Shown: positions 8,080 through 17,594, counted from the first letter of the stretch. The stretch is 64,000 nt of DNA from Domibacillus sp. DTU_2020_1001157_1_SI_ALB_TIR_016 (GCF_032341995.1 NZ_CP135438.1:124001-188000); one strand, 5' to 3'. Translations and numbers: made by a program. The notes: generated by a model from the sequence alone, not told the origin.

Positions 8080-9150
8080 TTATTTTGACAGCAGCAAGCT
8101 GTATATTCTTTCTAAATTCTCAATTTGTCTGTCTATGTTAAAGAACTGTTCAACGGTTTTTCGGCCGTGTGTACCGAACTTTTCCCAATCCTCGGCGTGC
8201 TGAACAAGATGCAGCAAGCGCTCGGCCAATGCGACGGGATCGCGTTCCGGTACGAGAAATCCAGATTTTCCATCCTCTACAAGCTCCGGTATGCCTGCAT
8301 GCTTTGTCGAAAGCACAGGCATACCGCATGCCATGGCTTCTTTTAAAACATTTGGAATTCCTTCTTGGTTTCCGACGTTGTCAGTCGTACTGGCGAGGGC
8401 AAATAAATGGGCTTTTTTCATTTCTTCTACTACAGCCTGATGGGAAACTTCCCCGAGGAACTTGACGATGCCATCCAACTTCAGCCGTTCTACCTGTTTT
8501 TCAAGCGTCCGTTTTAACTGCCCATCCCCGGCAATGCGCAGCCTGATGCCCGGGTAATGCTGATGAACCCGATGAACAGCTTCAATCAGGTATTCCATTC
8601 CTTTCTTTTCAACAAGCCTCCCGACCGTCAAGACCGTGATGGTTTCGTTCTCTCGTGCTGTGCGCTTTTTGTATGAAAACTTACTTACATTGATTCCGCT
8701 GTGATGGACAAATATTTTATCCGGAGAACATCCGTATTTGATAAGGATTTCTTTCATGTTCTCTGAAGTAACTGTGAATGCATCTCCCTGTTCAAATAAA
8801 TGCTGCAGCCGATCACCATATCTTCGCATGGACTTTGCATTTGTCGGGAGGTCAAAACCATGAAAAGAAGTCAACATCGGGATTCCAAGCTCCTTTTTGA
8901 CTTCAAGCAAATCAGCTCCAGTTACACCAAACCTTGCGTGAATCAGACTGATTTTTTGAATGCGGAGGATGTCTATCAGATCATCATTATCCTTGTATTG
9001 GTAGATAGGCTTAAAGGGAAAGTGCTCAAGGTTGACGATCTTCTTGCAACAAACGATTGGGGAAACCGATTTGACATTTACCAATTCAGAGTAAATGAAT
9101 GTTTCACTGATCGGAAGGTACCATCCTCTGACAACTGCCACACGTAACAT
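8080..9150 (-). CDS. Family-4 glycosyltransferase (first gene of the polysaccharide operon)
   Basis: A 356-residue GT-B enzyme. TVGRLVEKKGMEYLIEA around 183-199 marks the start of the nucleotide-binding domain, and EGIPNVLKEAMACGMPV near 278-294 holds the E-x7-E motif. It resembles colanic-acid/teichuronic-acid type transferases and may correspond to YtcC of the B. subtilis coat cluster, but I cannot separate it from other GT4 members. The ribosome binding site is weak. It is the promoter-proximal gene of the minus-strand cluster, and the 300-base gap to the divergent gene at 9448 must hold both promoters. Confidence 0.8.
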   Translation of the reverse strand: MLRVAVVRGWYLPISETFIYSELVNVKSVSPIVCCKKIVNLEHFPFKPIYQYKDNDDLIDILRIQKISLIHARFGVTGADLLEVKKELGIPMLTSFHGFDLPTNAKSMRRYGDRLQHLFEQGDAFTVTSENMKEILIKYGCSPDKIFVHHSGINVSKFSYKKRTARENETITVLTVGRLVEKKGMEYLIEAVHRVHQHYPGIRLRIAGDGQLKRTLEKQVERLKLDGIVKFLGEVSHQAVVEEMKKAHLFALASTTDNVGNQEGIPNVLKEAMACGMPVLSTKHAGIPELVEDGKSGFLVPERDPVALAERLLHLVQHAEDWEKFGTHGRKTVEQFFNIDRQIENLERIYSLLLSK

Positions 9151-9447
9151 AGTTTTTCACTGCCTTTGTCGGAGTTGTAAATTACCAGCAGGAAGCGGCA
9201 CAACCTATTATTCCATGCTGCAATTACTATACTTTATGAAAGCTTTGTCTGATGTGTTCATAGGTGTACAAACTCCGATTTTTTACCGGGGAAAGAGACT
9301 GCAGATTGAAAAATTAGAAGCATGGCCGGGATGATCATGGAATATCCTCATTTTTCGCCTTTCTGGGTAAAAACCAAGTACAAAAGGATGTGCGGAACAT
9401 ATGATAATGGAACATCTTAGACGGCAGGAAAGGAAGGCGGAGCAGAA

Positions 9448-10533
9448 TTGATTCATTATATTGTCGGGAAAAACCTGGGTCATTTGAATCCCTGTGTAGC
9501 CAATATTTCAAAGTTCAAGGAAATAAGCGGCGAAGAGGTGAAAATCTTTGCTTTTTCACATACACACGAATGGCTGAAGTCGAATCTCACTAATACAGAA
9601 ATACATGATTCTGTACATTTTAGAAAAGGGGCAGATCAGCTTCTTAATGCCGACTTACTTATTCATGACTGGAGAGATGAAGTGAAGGAAACAAAAAAAC
9701 AGCGGAAAGGCCAGGGACCCATCATAGGCGGAATTTATCATAGTGATATGAGTGTATCTGATAAAGATACAGATTGGACGAAAAAGTTTAAGGAACAAAT
9801 CCGTGCGGTTTCCCAAAGATCAACAGATATCTTTTTTCACATCAATCTTACACAGCCAAAGGAAATTCCGGAATTGACTACTTTATATGTGCCAATCCCA
9901 ATCATAGCCCGGGATATCACCATGCACCCGGCACAGGTGAAATCACGACTGGGGATTCCGGCAGATGAACCATTCATCCTCGTTCAAATGGGAGGAGGGA
10001 TTGGAAAATTCCGCTACCGTTACATGGATGAATGGTATGAAAAAATCAATCAGTTGAAAGGAACGTACCGGATTGTTGTTGCAGGTCAGCTCGGGAGTGT
10101 GAACTTTCCATTCAATCCAAAAATAATCCAGGCACCGCTATTCGAAAACGGCCGGGAACTAGTGAATGCAGCTGATCTCGTAATAAGCAAGCCTGGAATG
10201 GGCATCTTGATGGACTGTATCTCTACAGGAACACCTTTGCTGGCATTGCCTGCAGATACAAAGGAACGAGAAGTCAAAAATATGATGCTGAAGGAGATTG
10301 CGGGGGAAGAATCTTGTGTCGCGGAGCCTGACATGCCCTTGCCGGAACTGGAAGCAAGAATAAAACAAATGATCAGCCAAAAACAGTATTACGAAGCAGC
10401 CTTTAGCAAAGTACCTCATCATGGGGCAGACATTGTAGCTCAATCGATGAAAATGCTGTCGGGGAAATCTCTGGTGGATTTGCCTGACATATATAAACAA
10501 ATATTAAAACTGACGCCTTTTCAAGTAAAATAA
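9448..10533 (+). CDS. MurG/UGT-like glycosyltransferase (GT28-type C-terminal domain)
   Basis: A 361-residue GT-B protein. The N-terminus MIHYIVGKNLGHLNPC keeps the GxGH-like glycine loop of MurG-type enzymes, and the C-terminal half contains SKPGMGILMDCISTGTPLL, the nucleotide-sugar site of the GT28 family. The start is a TTG at 9448 preceded by AAGGCGGAG; no ATG gives a complete N-terminus. No membrane anchor is visible. It is divergent from the six-gene polysaccharide operon, so a shared role in surface glycan or glycolipid assembly is inferred. A hairpin-poor AT-rich stretch follows before the rRNA remnant. Confidence 0.75.
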   Translation: MIHYIVGKNLGHLNPCVANISKFKEISGEEVKIFAFSHTHEWLKSNLTNTEIHDSVHFRKGADQLLNADLLIHDWRDEVKETKKQRKGQGPIIGGIYHSDMSVSDKDTDWTKKFKEQIRAVSQRSTDIFFHINLTQPKEIPELTTLYVPIPIIARDITMHPAQVKSRLGIPADEPFILVQMGGGIGKFRYRYMDEWYEKINQLKGTYRIVVAGQLGSVNFPFNPKIIQAPLFENGRELVNAADLVISKPGMGILMDCISTGTPLLALPADTKEREVKNMMLKEIAGEESCVAEPDMPLPELEARIKQMISQKQYYEAAFSKVPHHGADIVAQSMKMLSGKSLVDLPDIYKQILKLTPFQVK

Positions 10534-10610
10534 ATCTGTCCAAATTGTTTTACGTCCAATGGATTGGATAGATGAAGAATGTAATAAAATATAATAGGAA
10601 AAAACAAAAA

Positions 10611-10703
10611 TGGTGGCTTCCTTCTCTCACAGGGGGAAACCTCCAACTATCATCGGCGCTGAAGAGCTTAACGGGCGTGACCTCTTCGCTATTGCCACAA
10701 GAC
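10611..10703 (-). pseudogene. 5S rRNA pseudogene with internal deletion
   Basis: The minus strand reads GTCTTGTGGCAATAGCGAAG, AGGTCACGCCCGTT, then AAGCTCTTCAGCGCCGATG, TAGTTGGAGGTTTCCCCCTG and GTGAGAG, clearly Bacillus 5S rRNA. A normal 5S is about 116 bases. Here only 93 remain because about 22 bases between CACGCCCGTT and AAGCTC, including the universally conserved CCGAACACGG loop, are missing. Further point changes occur at the 3' end. The molecule could not fold as 5S rRNA. Confidence 0.85.
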
Positions 10704-10897
10704 TAGTATGGAACAAAATTGTTCCTTCAAAACTAGATAATCTCTGTAAAGTAACGGCATATCGATGCCATGTATTATCCAGCCTCGGGTGTGTCAGCTC
10801 GCGTTGCTTCGGCCTGTCTGATGAGGCCAAAAGCGCCTCATGCATCCATTTCTCCAGCATGTGTCGCTGATGGACATGCACCCTCGGCATTTCAGTT
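10704..10897 (-). other. 23S-5S intergenic spacer of the decayed rRNA locus
   Basis: The spacer ends, next to the 5S remnant, with TCTAGTTTTGAAGGAACAA, a sequence commonly seen between 23S and 5S in Bacillus operons, and its order fits a real rrn operon. ORFs that can be drawn across it on both strands are not genes. Confidence 0.7.
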
Positions 10898-11302
<405 letters not shown>

Positions 11303-11321
11303 ATTGAGCGTAATGTAAAAA

Positions 11322-11345
11322 GCTTTTGCTCTTAAGAGCAAAAGC
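11322..11345 (-). terminator. Perfect 10-bp hairpin with T-run
   Basis: GCTTTTGCTC-TTAA-GAGCAAAAGC, followed on the minus strand by TTTTTAC. It lies 250 bases downstream of the minus-strand nucleotidyltransferase and 20 bases before the 23S remnant, and probably ends transcription of the former. Nothing else is seen in 11346-11596. Confidence 0.65.
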
Positions 11346-11596
11346 AAAGACTGTCTGTCGGCAAAGACGCAACATTTTCATTTAAAAATACCGCCAATGT
11401 CTAGAAGTTTTAAATGTTAGAGCTTTAAATGCAAGACTGTTAAAAGCCCCGCAAGCCTTTTCCTCATTGTATTTTACTGAGCAAAAAGATTCCCCTCGAT
11501 TGGGAATATAAAGTTTTGTACCCCATTGCCATATCGTCCCTATTTTTCTTTATGATAGGAATATTTTTGCCCGATTCTACAAATTGCTCATGTACC

Positions 11597-12628
11597 TCAT
11601 TCCTGCTCATATAGTTCATATACCGATTTGTCTCCCAGGATGCAGCGAACTGCACCTCTAATCGTATCTCCTTTTACGACTGCCCCCTGCCCTAAAATGC
11701 TATCACGAATAGATTGACGAGTATGAACAGCTGCATTCGCCAGCAAAATACTGTTTTCAATACGGCACTCTTTTACTACACAGCCATTTTGCAAAGATAC
11801 GTTTGGTCCTATCACCGCATTTTCCAGTATACAGTCGTCTCCAATATGCACGTTTCCCAGAAATACACACTTTTCAACACTTGTATTTCGTCCAATGCTA
11901 ACTTCTCCCTGTCCCTGTCCCTGTTCAGCCATCATCCATGTGTTCGCCTCTAGCCAGCGGCTGTGCGTCCCAACGTCAAAAATGGGTAAAAGTGTTTCAC
12001 GATACGTCACCGGATAATCATGGTCGATCAGCCACTGAATAGCATCGGTAATCTCGTATTCACCACGTCCTGATGGTTGAATAGCATTGATCGCATCGAA
12101 AATAGCAGGCTGAAATACATAAGCACCCATCACTGCCAGATCACTTTTTGGTACGGAAGGTTTTTCTTCCAGTTTTAAAATACGACTCTGTTTCTTGTCG
12201 ACTACCGCAACACCAAATTCCTGCGGGTTCGGTACCCGTTTTAAAAGAAGAGACGACTTTCCGTCCGCTGCTGACTGAACTAGTGCACGCAGCGGGCCGG
12301 TTAAAAGGTTGTCACCAAGAAGCAATGCGAATGTCTCTTCTCCAATAAAATCTTGTACAGAACGAAGCGCATGTGCAATACCCAGTGGCTCTCTTTGAAC
12401 CAGCAACTCAATTTTCTGGTCTTTATATGCAGCGTTTATATGATCGGCAATTGCCTGCTGAGAAGGATTGATGACCAATCCAATCTCTTGTATGCCGGCC
12501 GCCTGGAACTTTTCAATTGCGTGATCGATAAGCGGGCGGTTCATTACCGGCAATAGCGGTTTTGGCAATGAAAAAGTAAATGGCTGCATCCGCGTACCAT
12601 TCCCAGCGCATAGAAGTATTCCTTTCAT
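11597..12628 (-). CDS. Glucose-1-phosphate thymidylyltransferase, long RmlA/StrD type
   Basis: A 343-residue sugar-1-phosphate nucleotidyltransferase. The N-terminal signature GNGTRMQPFTFSLPKPLLPV binds NTP, LLLGDNLL near 103-110 binds metal, and EEKPSVPK is the sugar-phosphate loop. After about residue 240 hexapeptide repeats form a left-handed beta-helix (VFLGNVHIGDDCILENAVIG and similar). This two-domain layout fits the long RmlA/StrD type more than the 290-residue short form. The ribosome binding site is GGGGAAGGAA. No rmlBCD neighbours are present; it may supply dTDP-sugars to the glycosyltransferase cluster upstream, which is inference. Confidence 0.85.
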   Translation of the reverse strand: MKGILLCAGNGTRMQPFTFSLPKPLLPVMNRPLIDHAIEKFQAAGIQEIGLVINPSQQAIADHINAAYKDQKIELLVQREPLGIAHALRSVQDFIGEETFALLLGDNLLTGPLRALVQSAADGKSSLLLKRVPNPQEFGVAVVDKKQSRILKLEEKPSVPKSDLAVMGAYVFQPAIFDAINAIQPSGRGEYEITDAIQWLIDHDYPVTYRETLLPIFDVGTHSRWLEANTWMMAEQGQGQGEVSIGRNTSVEKCVFLGNVHIGDDCILENAVIGPNVSLQNGCVVKECRIENSILLANAAVHTRQSIRDSILGQGAVVKGDTIRGAVRCILGDKSVYELYEQE

Positions 12629-13042
12629 TTAATGTTCCTTCCCCTCACAATGTAATCATAAATTTCCACCATAAACACTGTTCAACGCCGCTTCCAGAAA
12701 CAATGTTTCATGGCACTTTCAGCGAGCGGAAATAAGGACGCCCTTAAGCAGCCATCTGTGAGAATTTGTTTCTATATCGTCATTAAAAGGTACTTACCGA
12801 AAACAGATCTGCTTTTTCCATAATAAGCAATGCAAGATACTTAAATATGGAGGCTAAGAACTATATAACACCCTCCTTCCTAATTTTCTAAATCCATCTG
12901 TACAGCATTTTTTTCAGGCATCAGGGCTTAAAGGTACAGTTGGAGAGCTTATGGAAGCTCTTCATACATCCTATTCTCTGCGTAAATGTTGCGTGTTTTT
13001 TTCTCAATTTCTTCCCCGCTTTTGAAATAGGCATCGAACCTA
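12629..13042. other. Gap before cassette copy R3, mostly featureless
   Basis: No coding signal is seen. A GAGAGCTT-ATGG-AAGCTCTTC hairpin lies near 12942-12962, and 12.70-12.76 kb weakly echoes the GC-rich repeat at 2.85-2.95 kb. Confidence 0.3.
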
Positions 13043-13590
13043 TAAAATTTGGGAAGACTGGCTTTCACAGCGCCAGTACTACAATAAAAAAGCCAAAGAA
13101 GCCGCATACCAGCACTTCTTTTCTTCCTCCATTCCAGAAGCAAGACTTAGGTGCAAAGGTTTAGGGGACTGGTACTTTATTGTGCCAGGAACCGACGATA
13201 TGTCCAGCTGCATGGAAGGCATCTATACACATAGATTCATACCGGACTATTCCATTGAAATGGGCAAGCGCAGTACAAATCCTGGGTATACGGTGCTGCA
13301 TCTGCCGGCTGTCTATTCCCTCACTTATCAAACGATAGACCGGCTTTATTAAGCATTCTGTTAAACAAGAGTCTGTACGGGATGCTCCGCACTCCGAATT
13401 GAATCGGCAAAAGGACTACTGTCAAATTCGTTGTCTGTGGATATTAAGGAGCTGTTCAAAAAGGAGAGCAGACAGGCAAAAGTATGCAGGATATTGCTGC
13501 AGAGTCCTTGAGGAAGTATATCAGCGGGAAAGAAATTGAAGTGGGAATACAAGTAATTAACAATAGTATTTTTAGCAAAAAGGAGTTGAT
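13043..13590 (+). pseudogene. Decayed two-gene cassette, copy R3 (best preserved order)
   Basis: From about 13048 an uninterrupted frame reads IWEDWLSQRQYYNKKAKE, then AAYQHFFSSSIPEARL, GDWYFIVPGTDDMSS, IYTHRFIPDYSIEMGKRST, VLHLPAVYSLTYQTIDRLY and stops at about 13352. It has no start codon or ribosome binding site, so the N-terminus is lost. After about 60 bases the second cassette gene follows in broken frames: LSVDIKEL-like, a GEQTGKSMQDIA-like core in shifted frames, then LEEVYQREKEIEVGIQVIN. R3 shows that both genes belong together in this order. Neither product is identified; the second has ribbon-helix-helix character. Confidence 0.6.
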
Positions 13591-13673
13591 TTGAGAAGAT
13601 CAGCTTCTTTTTGCTGTAAATCCATTATTACTTTTTTCAGCTCCTATTGCCAAAAGAATGAGCAAAAGGCATG

Positions 13674-14774
13674 TTATTTAGTCAATCGGTGGCGGATAAA
13701 AGCAACCAGCAGCATGACGACAGGTAAAATAATAAGGAGCGGGATTGCAGCATACATGATATATACGGTACCACCCTCTTCTGTGTGTTCAGCCATATCA
13801 TCTGCCATCATTACAGAAAGAAATGCAAGAATAAGACCTGCCGGAAAAATCATTTGCTGATGGTTTTTTAAGCGGAACAAATCCACCATTCCAATGACCG
13901 AACAGTATAAGTAAATGCCTGCTTTAAAAAAAACGGTAATTAATAACGTGATCACGACAAGTGCATCCAAACGCTGGATAAATTCTAGAAAGTTAATCTT
14001 TCCTACTGTAGCCAGTAAAGGAAAAGGAGATCTTAGTACTTCACTGACACCCAGTACTGCAACGTTTAGAGCGGCGTTATAACTTAAAATAAGGCCGCTG
14101 ACGATTAGCGAAGCCACTCCAATTTTTTTCACTGCATCTGCACGATTCAAATAAGGAAAAAGCATGGCAAAAACGAATGCTTCTCCAAATGGAAAAATTA
14201 AAAACATCGGACGATAAAAGGCCGTCTCTAGTATAGGCTTCCATCCATATTCTAAAACAGGCTTCAAGTTGTTAGGATCTACGGTGCCGGTTACATAAAC
14301 AAAAAGATTTCCGATGATTCCTATAAAAATCAAGGAAACCCCGAGTATCTCTGCTGTTCTTGCAAATACTTCAATTCCGAGGTAAAGCACATAACATATG
14401 GTAAGCACAAAAAGCATAGCCACAACAAGTAAAGGAATCTCCGGCATTGTTGCCGTAATCAATACTTCACTGAATTCGCGCACATTTCTGGCAGCAACAT
14501 ATAAAAAAAAGATCGTATACAGCAATCCAACAATCCATCCTATATATGGGCCAAATATTTTTCTGGCATATGCAGTCAGCGGTAAGGAAGGGTAATAGCG
14601 GAACAGCCCATAGGAAATCAAAAATAACATAAGCCCCCCGCCCATGCCTAATAGAAGGGATAGCCAGGCATCCTTTTTTGCTGCTATCATATGGCCTACC
14701 ACTACCGCAGTTCCCATTTCAAACATAAAGAGTAAGAGAAAAAATTGAATACTGCTTAATTTCGCTCTTTCCAT
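13674..14774 (-). CDS. GerAB-type spore germination permease (orphan)
   Basis: A 366-residue polytopic membrane protein with about ten hydrophobic segments, of the endospore germination permease family (GerAB/ArcD/ProY within the APC superfamily). It starts MERAKLSSIQFFLLL, typical of GerAB, with AGGGGAGGGGACC nine bases upstream of ATG 14774; the longer frame to 14813 lacks such a site. GerAB subunits normally work with GerAA and GerAC in the spore inner membrane as a nutrient receptor. Neither partner gene is adjacent, so it is an orphan copy that could pair with subunits encoded elsewhere or act as an amino-acid permease. Confidence 0.8.
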   Translation of the reverse strand: MERAKLSSIQFFLLLFMFEMGTAVVVGHMIAAKKDAWLSLLLGMGGGLMLFLISYGLFRYYPSLPLTAYARKIFGPYIGWIVGLLYTIFFLYVAARNVREFSEVLITATMPEIPLLVVAMLFVLTICYVLYLGIEVFARTAEILGVSLIFIGIIGNLFVYVTGTVDPNNLKPVLEYGWKPILETAFYRPMFLIFPFGEAFVFAMLFPYLNRADAVKKIGVASLIVSGLILSYNAALNVAVLGVSEVLRSPFPLLATVGKINFLEFIQRLDALVVITLLITVFFKAGIYLYCSVIGMVDLFRLKNHQQMIFPAGLILAFLSVMMADDMAEHTEEGGTVYIMYAAIPLLIILPVVMLLVAFIRHRLTK

Positions 14775-14928
14775 GAAAAAAGGTCCCCTCCCCTTGCTAA
14801 AATCGTCCCTCATTCTAAGCAGAGATTTGTTCGCAGTATTCCAACATTCTTAAATTATTATTCGTACAGTTGCTGGACTTCTTCACATCTATTATTAAAT
14901 GTTCAGCTAAATAAGTGCACGTATGGTA

Positions 14929-15100
14929 TGTTTGAGAGCATGAGGCACTCAGCATTGAATTGGAAGAGGAATTGCTGTCGGTTTTCCTCTCAGTTGATAT
15001 TAAGGACTGACTTAGTAAAAAAGGTGAACAGACAGGTAAGAGGATGCAGGCTATTGCCGCAGAGATTCTTGAAGAAGTACATCAACGGGAACAAAACTAA
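14929..15100 (+). pseudogene. Decayed second gene of the cassette, copy R4
   Basis: One frame reads ALSIELEEELLSVFLSVDIK then D, a single in-frame stop (where other copies have E), and continues LSKKGEQTGKRMQAIAAEIL and EEVHQREQN before a stop. Apart from the one nonsense codon this is the most complete copy of the second gene and gives the clearest ribbon-helix-helix pattern: a beta-strand (LSVFLSVDI), then a helix, a TGK turn and a second helix. No clear ribosome binding site or first cassette gene is upstream. Confidence 0.55.
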
Positions 15101-15212
15101 ATTCCCTTGTTAAATGATAAAGAGAGCATAGTTTCTCTCTTCTTTGTTACCTATTTTAGAGCCTTAATAAAGAGTGTTATTATATTATGGGTTGCAGACA
15201 ATTTCTTCACAC

Positions 15213-15277
15213 AAAAATCCTCTCCATGAGAGAACGCTGAAGATGTCTCTATTATCATTTTTATGAAGAGGATTTTT
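15213..15277. terminator. Symmetric hairpin downstream of the mreB-like gene
   Basis: AAAAATCCTCT (15213-15223) pairs with AGAGGATTTTT (15267-15277). The loop is about 43 bases and holds a small CTCTC/GAGAG stem. T-rich sequence follows on both strands (stronger on plus), so it could terminate the minus-strand mreB-like gene or any plus-strand read-through. Confidence 0.45.
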
Positions 15278-15361
15278 TTATTTTTGCACCGGTATAAGCA
15301 TAATATAATTTTTTAGAACCTATTACTTTTTGTCAGTATATATGTGACCTGGGATTAGTTA

Positions 15362-16369
15362 TTAGCCTTTGGATTTAAACAGCTGAATTTGATCTAAAGC
15401 TTTTCCTATTCCCAACGCTACACAATCAAGCGGGTCCTGAGCAATAAAAACCGGGATACCTGTTTTTTTATTCAATTCATTATCTAAATTGTTTAACAAG
15501 GCTCCGCCTCCCGTTAACGTTATACCCTTGTCCATAATGTCAGCTGCCAGTTCTGGCGGCGTTTCTTCTAATGTCAGCCTAACTGTATCCACTATGGCAT
15601 TCACAGAGTCGCTTAATGTATCAGAGATTTCAGAACCTGAGATTTCAATCGTCTTTGGGAGCCCAGTGACCATGTCTCGTCCCCGCACGGCTTTTCTTAT
15701 TTCATCCTTTAAATCTCCAGTAGAACCAATTTCAATCTTTATACTTTCCGCTGTGCGCTCTCCTATCATCAAATTGTACCGCTTCCGGGCATAGTTAATA
15801 ATTGCTTTGTCCATCTCATCCCCTGCTACTCGTATTGTGTTGCTGGTCACAATTCCACCTAAAGAAATAACTGCCGCCTCCGTTGTACCACTGCCAATAT
15901 CCACCACCATGCTTCCAATTGGTTCCCAGACTGGTAAGCCTGCGCCGATGGCTGCTGCTAATGCCTCTTCTATTACATAAGCATCCCTCGCTCCTGCTTC
16001 TCTAGCTGCATCAGTAACTGCTCGCTGTTCAACCGCCGTAATGCTAGAAGGCACACAAATCATCACAAAAGGCTTGCCGCCCATCAGGCTTTTTTTGTTA
16101 GATTCCGTTAGAAAATGTTTTATCATAGCTGTCGTAAAGGCATAATCGGCAATAACCCCATCCTTTAGAGGGTGAACAACCGCCACACCTTTAGGAGCAC
16201 GCCCGAGCACTTCTTTGGCGGCGTTTCCAATGCTAAGAATTTTATTAGATTCTGTTTGAATCGTTACAACAGAGGGCTCTCGAAGCATAATACCTTTTCC
16301 CTTTACATAAACAAGTGTGTTTGCTGTTCCTAAGTCAATTCCAAGGTCCTTCGATCTAAATTTAAACAT
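15362..16369 (-). CDS. MreB-like actin homologue (free-standing paralogue)
   Basis: A 335-residue bacterial actin. [18 protein letters not shown] at the N-terminus is phosphate loop 1, [17 protein letters not shown] near 163-179 is phosphate loop 2, and [13 protein letters not shown] near 287-299 is the adenosine motif. It is closer to MreB than to Mbl or MreBH by eye ([34 protein letters not shown]). Differences from canonical MreB include GSGTTE instead of GGGTTE and [11 protein letters not shown] instead of EEPFAAAIGAN. No mreC or mreD is adjacent, unlike the standard mreBCD operon. Upstream on the same strand lies a fragment of a Mur ligase. It is probably an accessory paralogue involved in cell-wall elongation or sporulation. 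Confidence 0.85.
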   Translation of the reverse strand: MFKFRSKDLGIDLGTANTLVYVKGKGIMLREPSVVTIQTESNKILSIGNAAKEVLGRAPKGVAVVHPLKDGVIADYAFTTAMIKHFLTESNKKSLMGGKPFVMICVPSSITAVEQRAVTDAAREAGARDAYVIEEALAAAIGAGLPVWEPIGSMVVDIGSGTTEAAVISLGGIVTSNTIRVAGDEMDKAIINYARKRYNLMIGERTAESIKIEIGSTGDLKDEIRKAVRGRDMVTGLPKTIEISGSEISDTLSDSVNAIVDTVRLTLEETPPELAADIMDKGITLTGGGALLNNLDNELNKKTGIPVFIAQDPLDCVALGIGKALDQIQLFKSKG

Positions 16370-16469
16370 ATTCCCTTCTCCCTCTAAACTGAGTTCTTCT
16401 TACTGACCGTTAACTGCTGCTTTAAGGATAACCATTGGGTAACAATAATAGTAATCTACAATAACATTA

Positions 16470-16670
16470 TCAATCATTTATCGTACTCGTTTTTCGTGAT
16501 AAATATCGAATAGTGTCTGTAACCAAATTGTAAGGGATTTCAAACAACTTTGTATAGGATTCTGTCCCCTTTCTTGTAATCAAAATCCAGTCTCCTTCAT
16601 CAACTTCGCTCCAAGCGTGCCTTATAGCTAAAGTATGATCAAGAATGATTTGGCTGCTCTTAATTCCGAG
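16470..16670 (-). pseudogene. C-terminal remnant of a Mur-ligase family protein (MurE-like)
   Basis: On the minus strand 16670 to a stop at 16470 reads DHTLAIRHAWSEVDEGDWIL then ITRKGTESY and DTIRYLSR. This is the end of a Mur ligase glutamate-ligase domain, where MurE enzymes have DRxxAIxxA...GDxVLxxGKGHE. Here GKGHE has become RKGTE. There is an in-frame stop just upstream and no start, so it is a remnant of a larger gene lost by deletion. It points in the same direction as the mreB-like gene and ends about 100 bases before it. Confidence 0.5.
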
Positions 16671-16689
16671 TCCTTAGGCCGTTAAAAAA

Positions 16690-17232
16690 ATTTAGCGAGC
16701 TGCACGAAAAGAAGATGTGGGAATACCGGCTTTCACAACGGCAAACTTCAATAAAAAGGTCAGAGAAGTGGTATACCAGCGCTTTTCTTCTCCTTCCATT
16801 CTAGAAGCAAGACTTATGCGCAAAGGTTTAGGGGATTTAGGGGACTGGTACTTCATAGTGCCGGGAACCGATGATATATTCAGCTACATGGAAGAGATTT
16901 ATACACATAGTTTAACACCGGATTATTCCATTGAAATGGGCGAGCGCAGTACAAAGCCTGGATATACAGTGTCCAATCTGCCAGCAGTTTATTCCCTTGC
17001 TTATCAAACAATAGACTTGCTTTATCAGCAGGTTCGAGTGACCAATCTATATATGAAAAGGTTAAAAGACCGGTGGATCATTCATATGAAAGACGCATGG
17101 TTAAATAAAGTTTCTGTTGAGTTAACTGACTTCATTAAGTGCTCGACTATCTTTCTTGGACATACTCACTCATACAAAAAACTATTTTCAATGTCCTTTG
17201 GGCAAACAGCTTTCTTCACAATTGTTTTCTAG
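16690..17232 (+). pseudogene. First gene of the cassette, copy R5 (longest)
   Basis: An open frame of 171 codons (from 16717) covers VYQRFSSPSILEARLMRKGL, then a small tandem duplication GLGDLGDWYFIVPGTDD, then EEIYTHSLTPDYSIEMGERS, PGYTVSNLPAVYSLAYQTID, LYQQVRVTNLYMKRLKDRW and a diverged tail. The part before VYQRF is in the wrong frame relative to R1 and R3 (MWEYRLSQRQ in the other frame), so at least one deletion separates it from its start. No ribosome binding site is seen. I do not recognise the family; the conserved WYFIVPGTDD block is the best search query. The second cassette gene is missing here. Confidence 0.5.
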
Positions 17233-17301
17233 TTCTTCTGTGGATGCCTGCCTTCTTTCTCTCTTCTACAAGTGTATTACTCAGGTAGATTTCCGAATAA
17301 A

Positions 17302-17333
17302 CAAAAGTATACGTTTGTAAACGTATACTTTTG
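17302..17333. repeat. Perfect 15-bp inverted repeat with 2-base loop
   Basis: CAAAAGTATACGTTT and AAACGTATACTTTTG are separated by GT. The near-continuous symmetry suits an operator, a cruciform or a bidirectional terminator; T-rich sequence follows only weakly. It lies in the otherwise featureless gap between copy R5 and argS. A 60-codon frame from 17386 (MCPNCFLNKITYKKW) has no ribosome binding site and is not called. Confidence 0.5.
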
Positions 17334-17594
17334 TGCATGTACACTTAAACAGATTCACACTTTCGTATATGTGTATTTTTGATCAATGTGCCCTAACTGC
17401 TTCTTGAACAAAATCACTTATAAAAAATGGTTGGGTTCCGTTCAGCCAGCCGCTCTTCATTATCACTACGAGTGTTCTGCTGAGCGGACAAAGAAAAAAT
17501 GGCTGAGCCAATTGAGCGTCCAAATGCTTAATTCTTCTTTAAAGCAATTGGACGATACAGGCAAATAAAGATTTCTTTTTCCTCTAAATCATAC

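Noticed and set aside
10610..10890. Overlapping open frames on both strands (86-87 codons)
   Set aside because: They run through the 5S remnant and the 23S-5S spacer, with no ribosome binding site.
17386..17568. 60-codon frame MCPNCFLNKITYKKW
   Set aside because: No ribosome binding site, and a single CxxC pair is not enough to call a gene.
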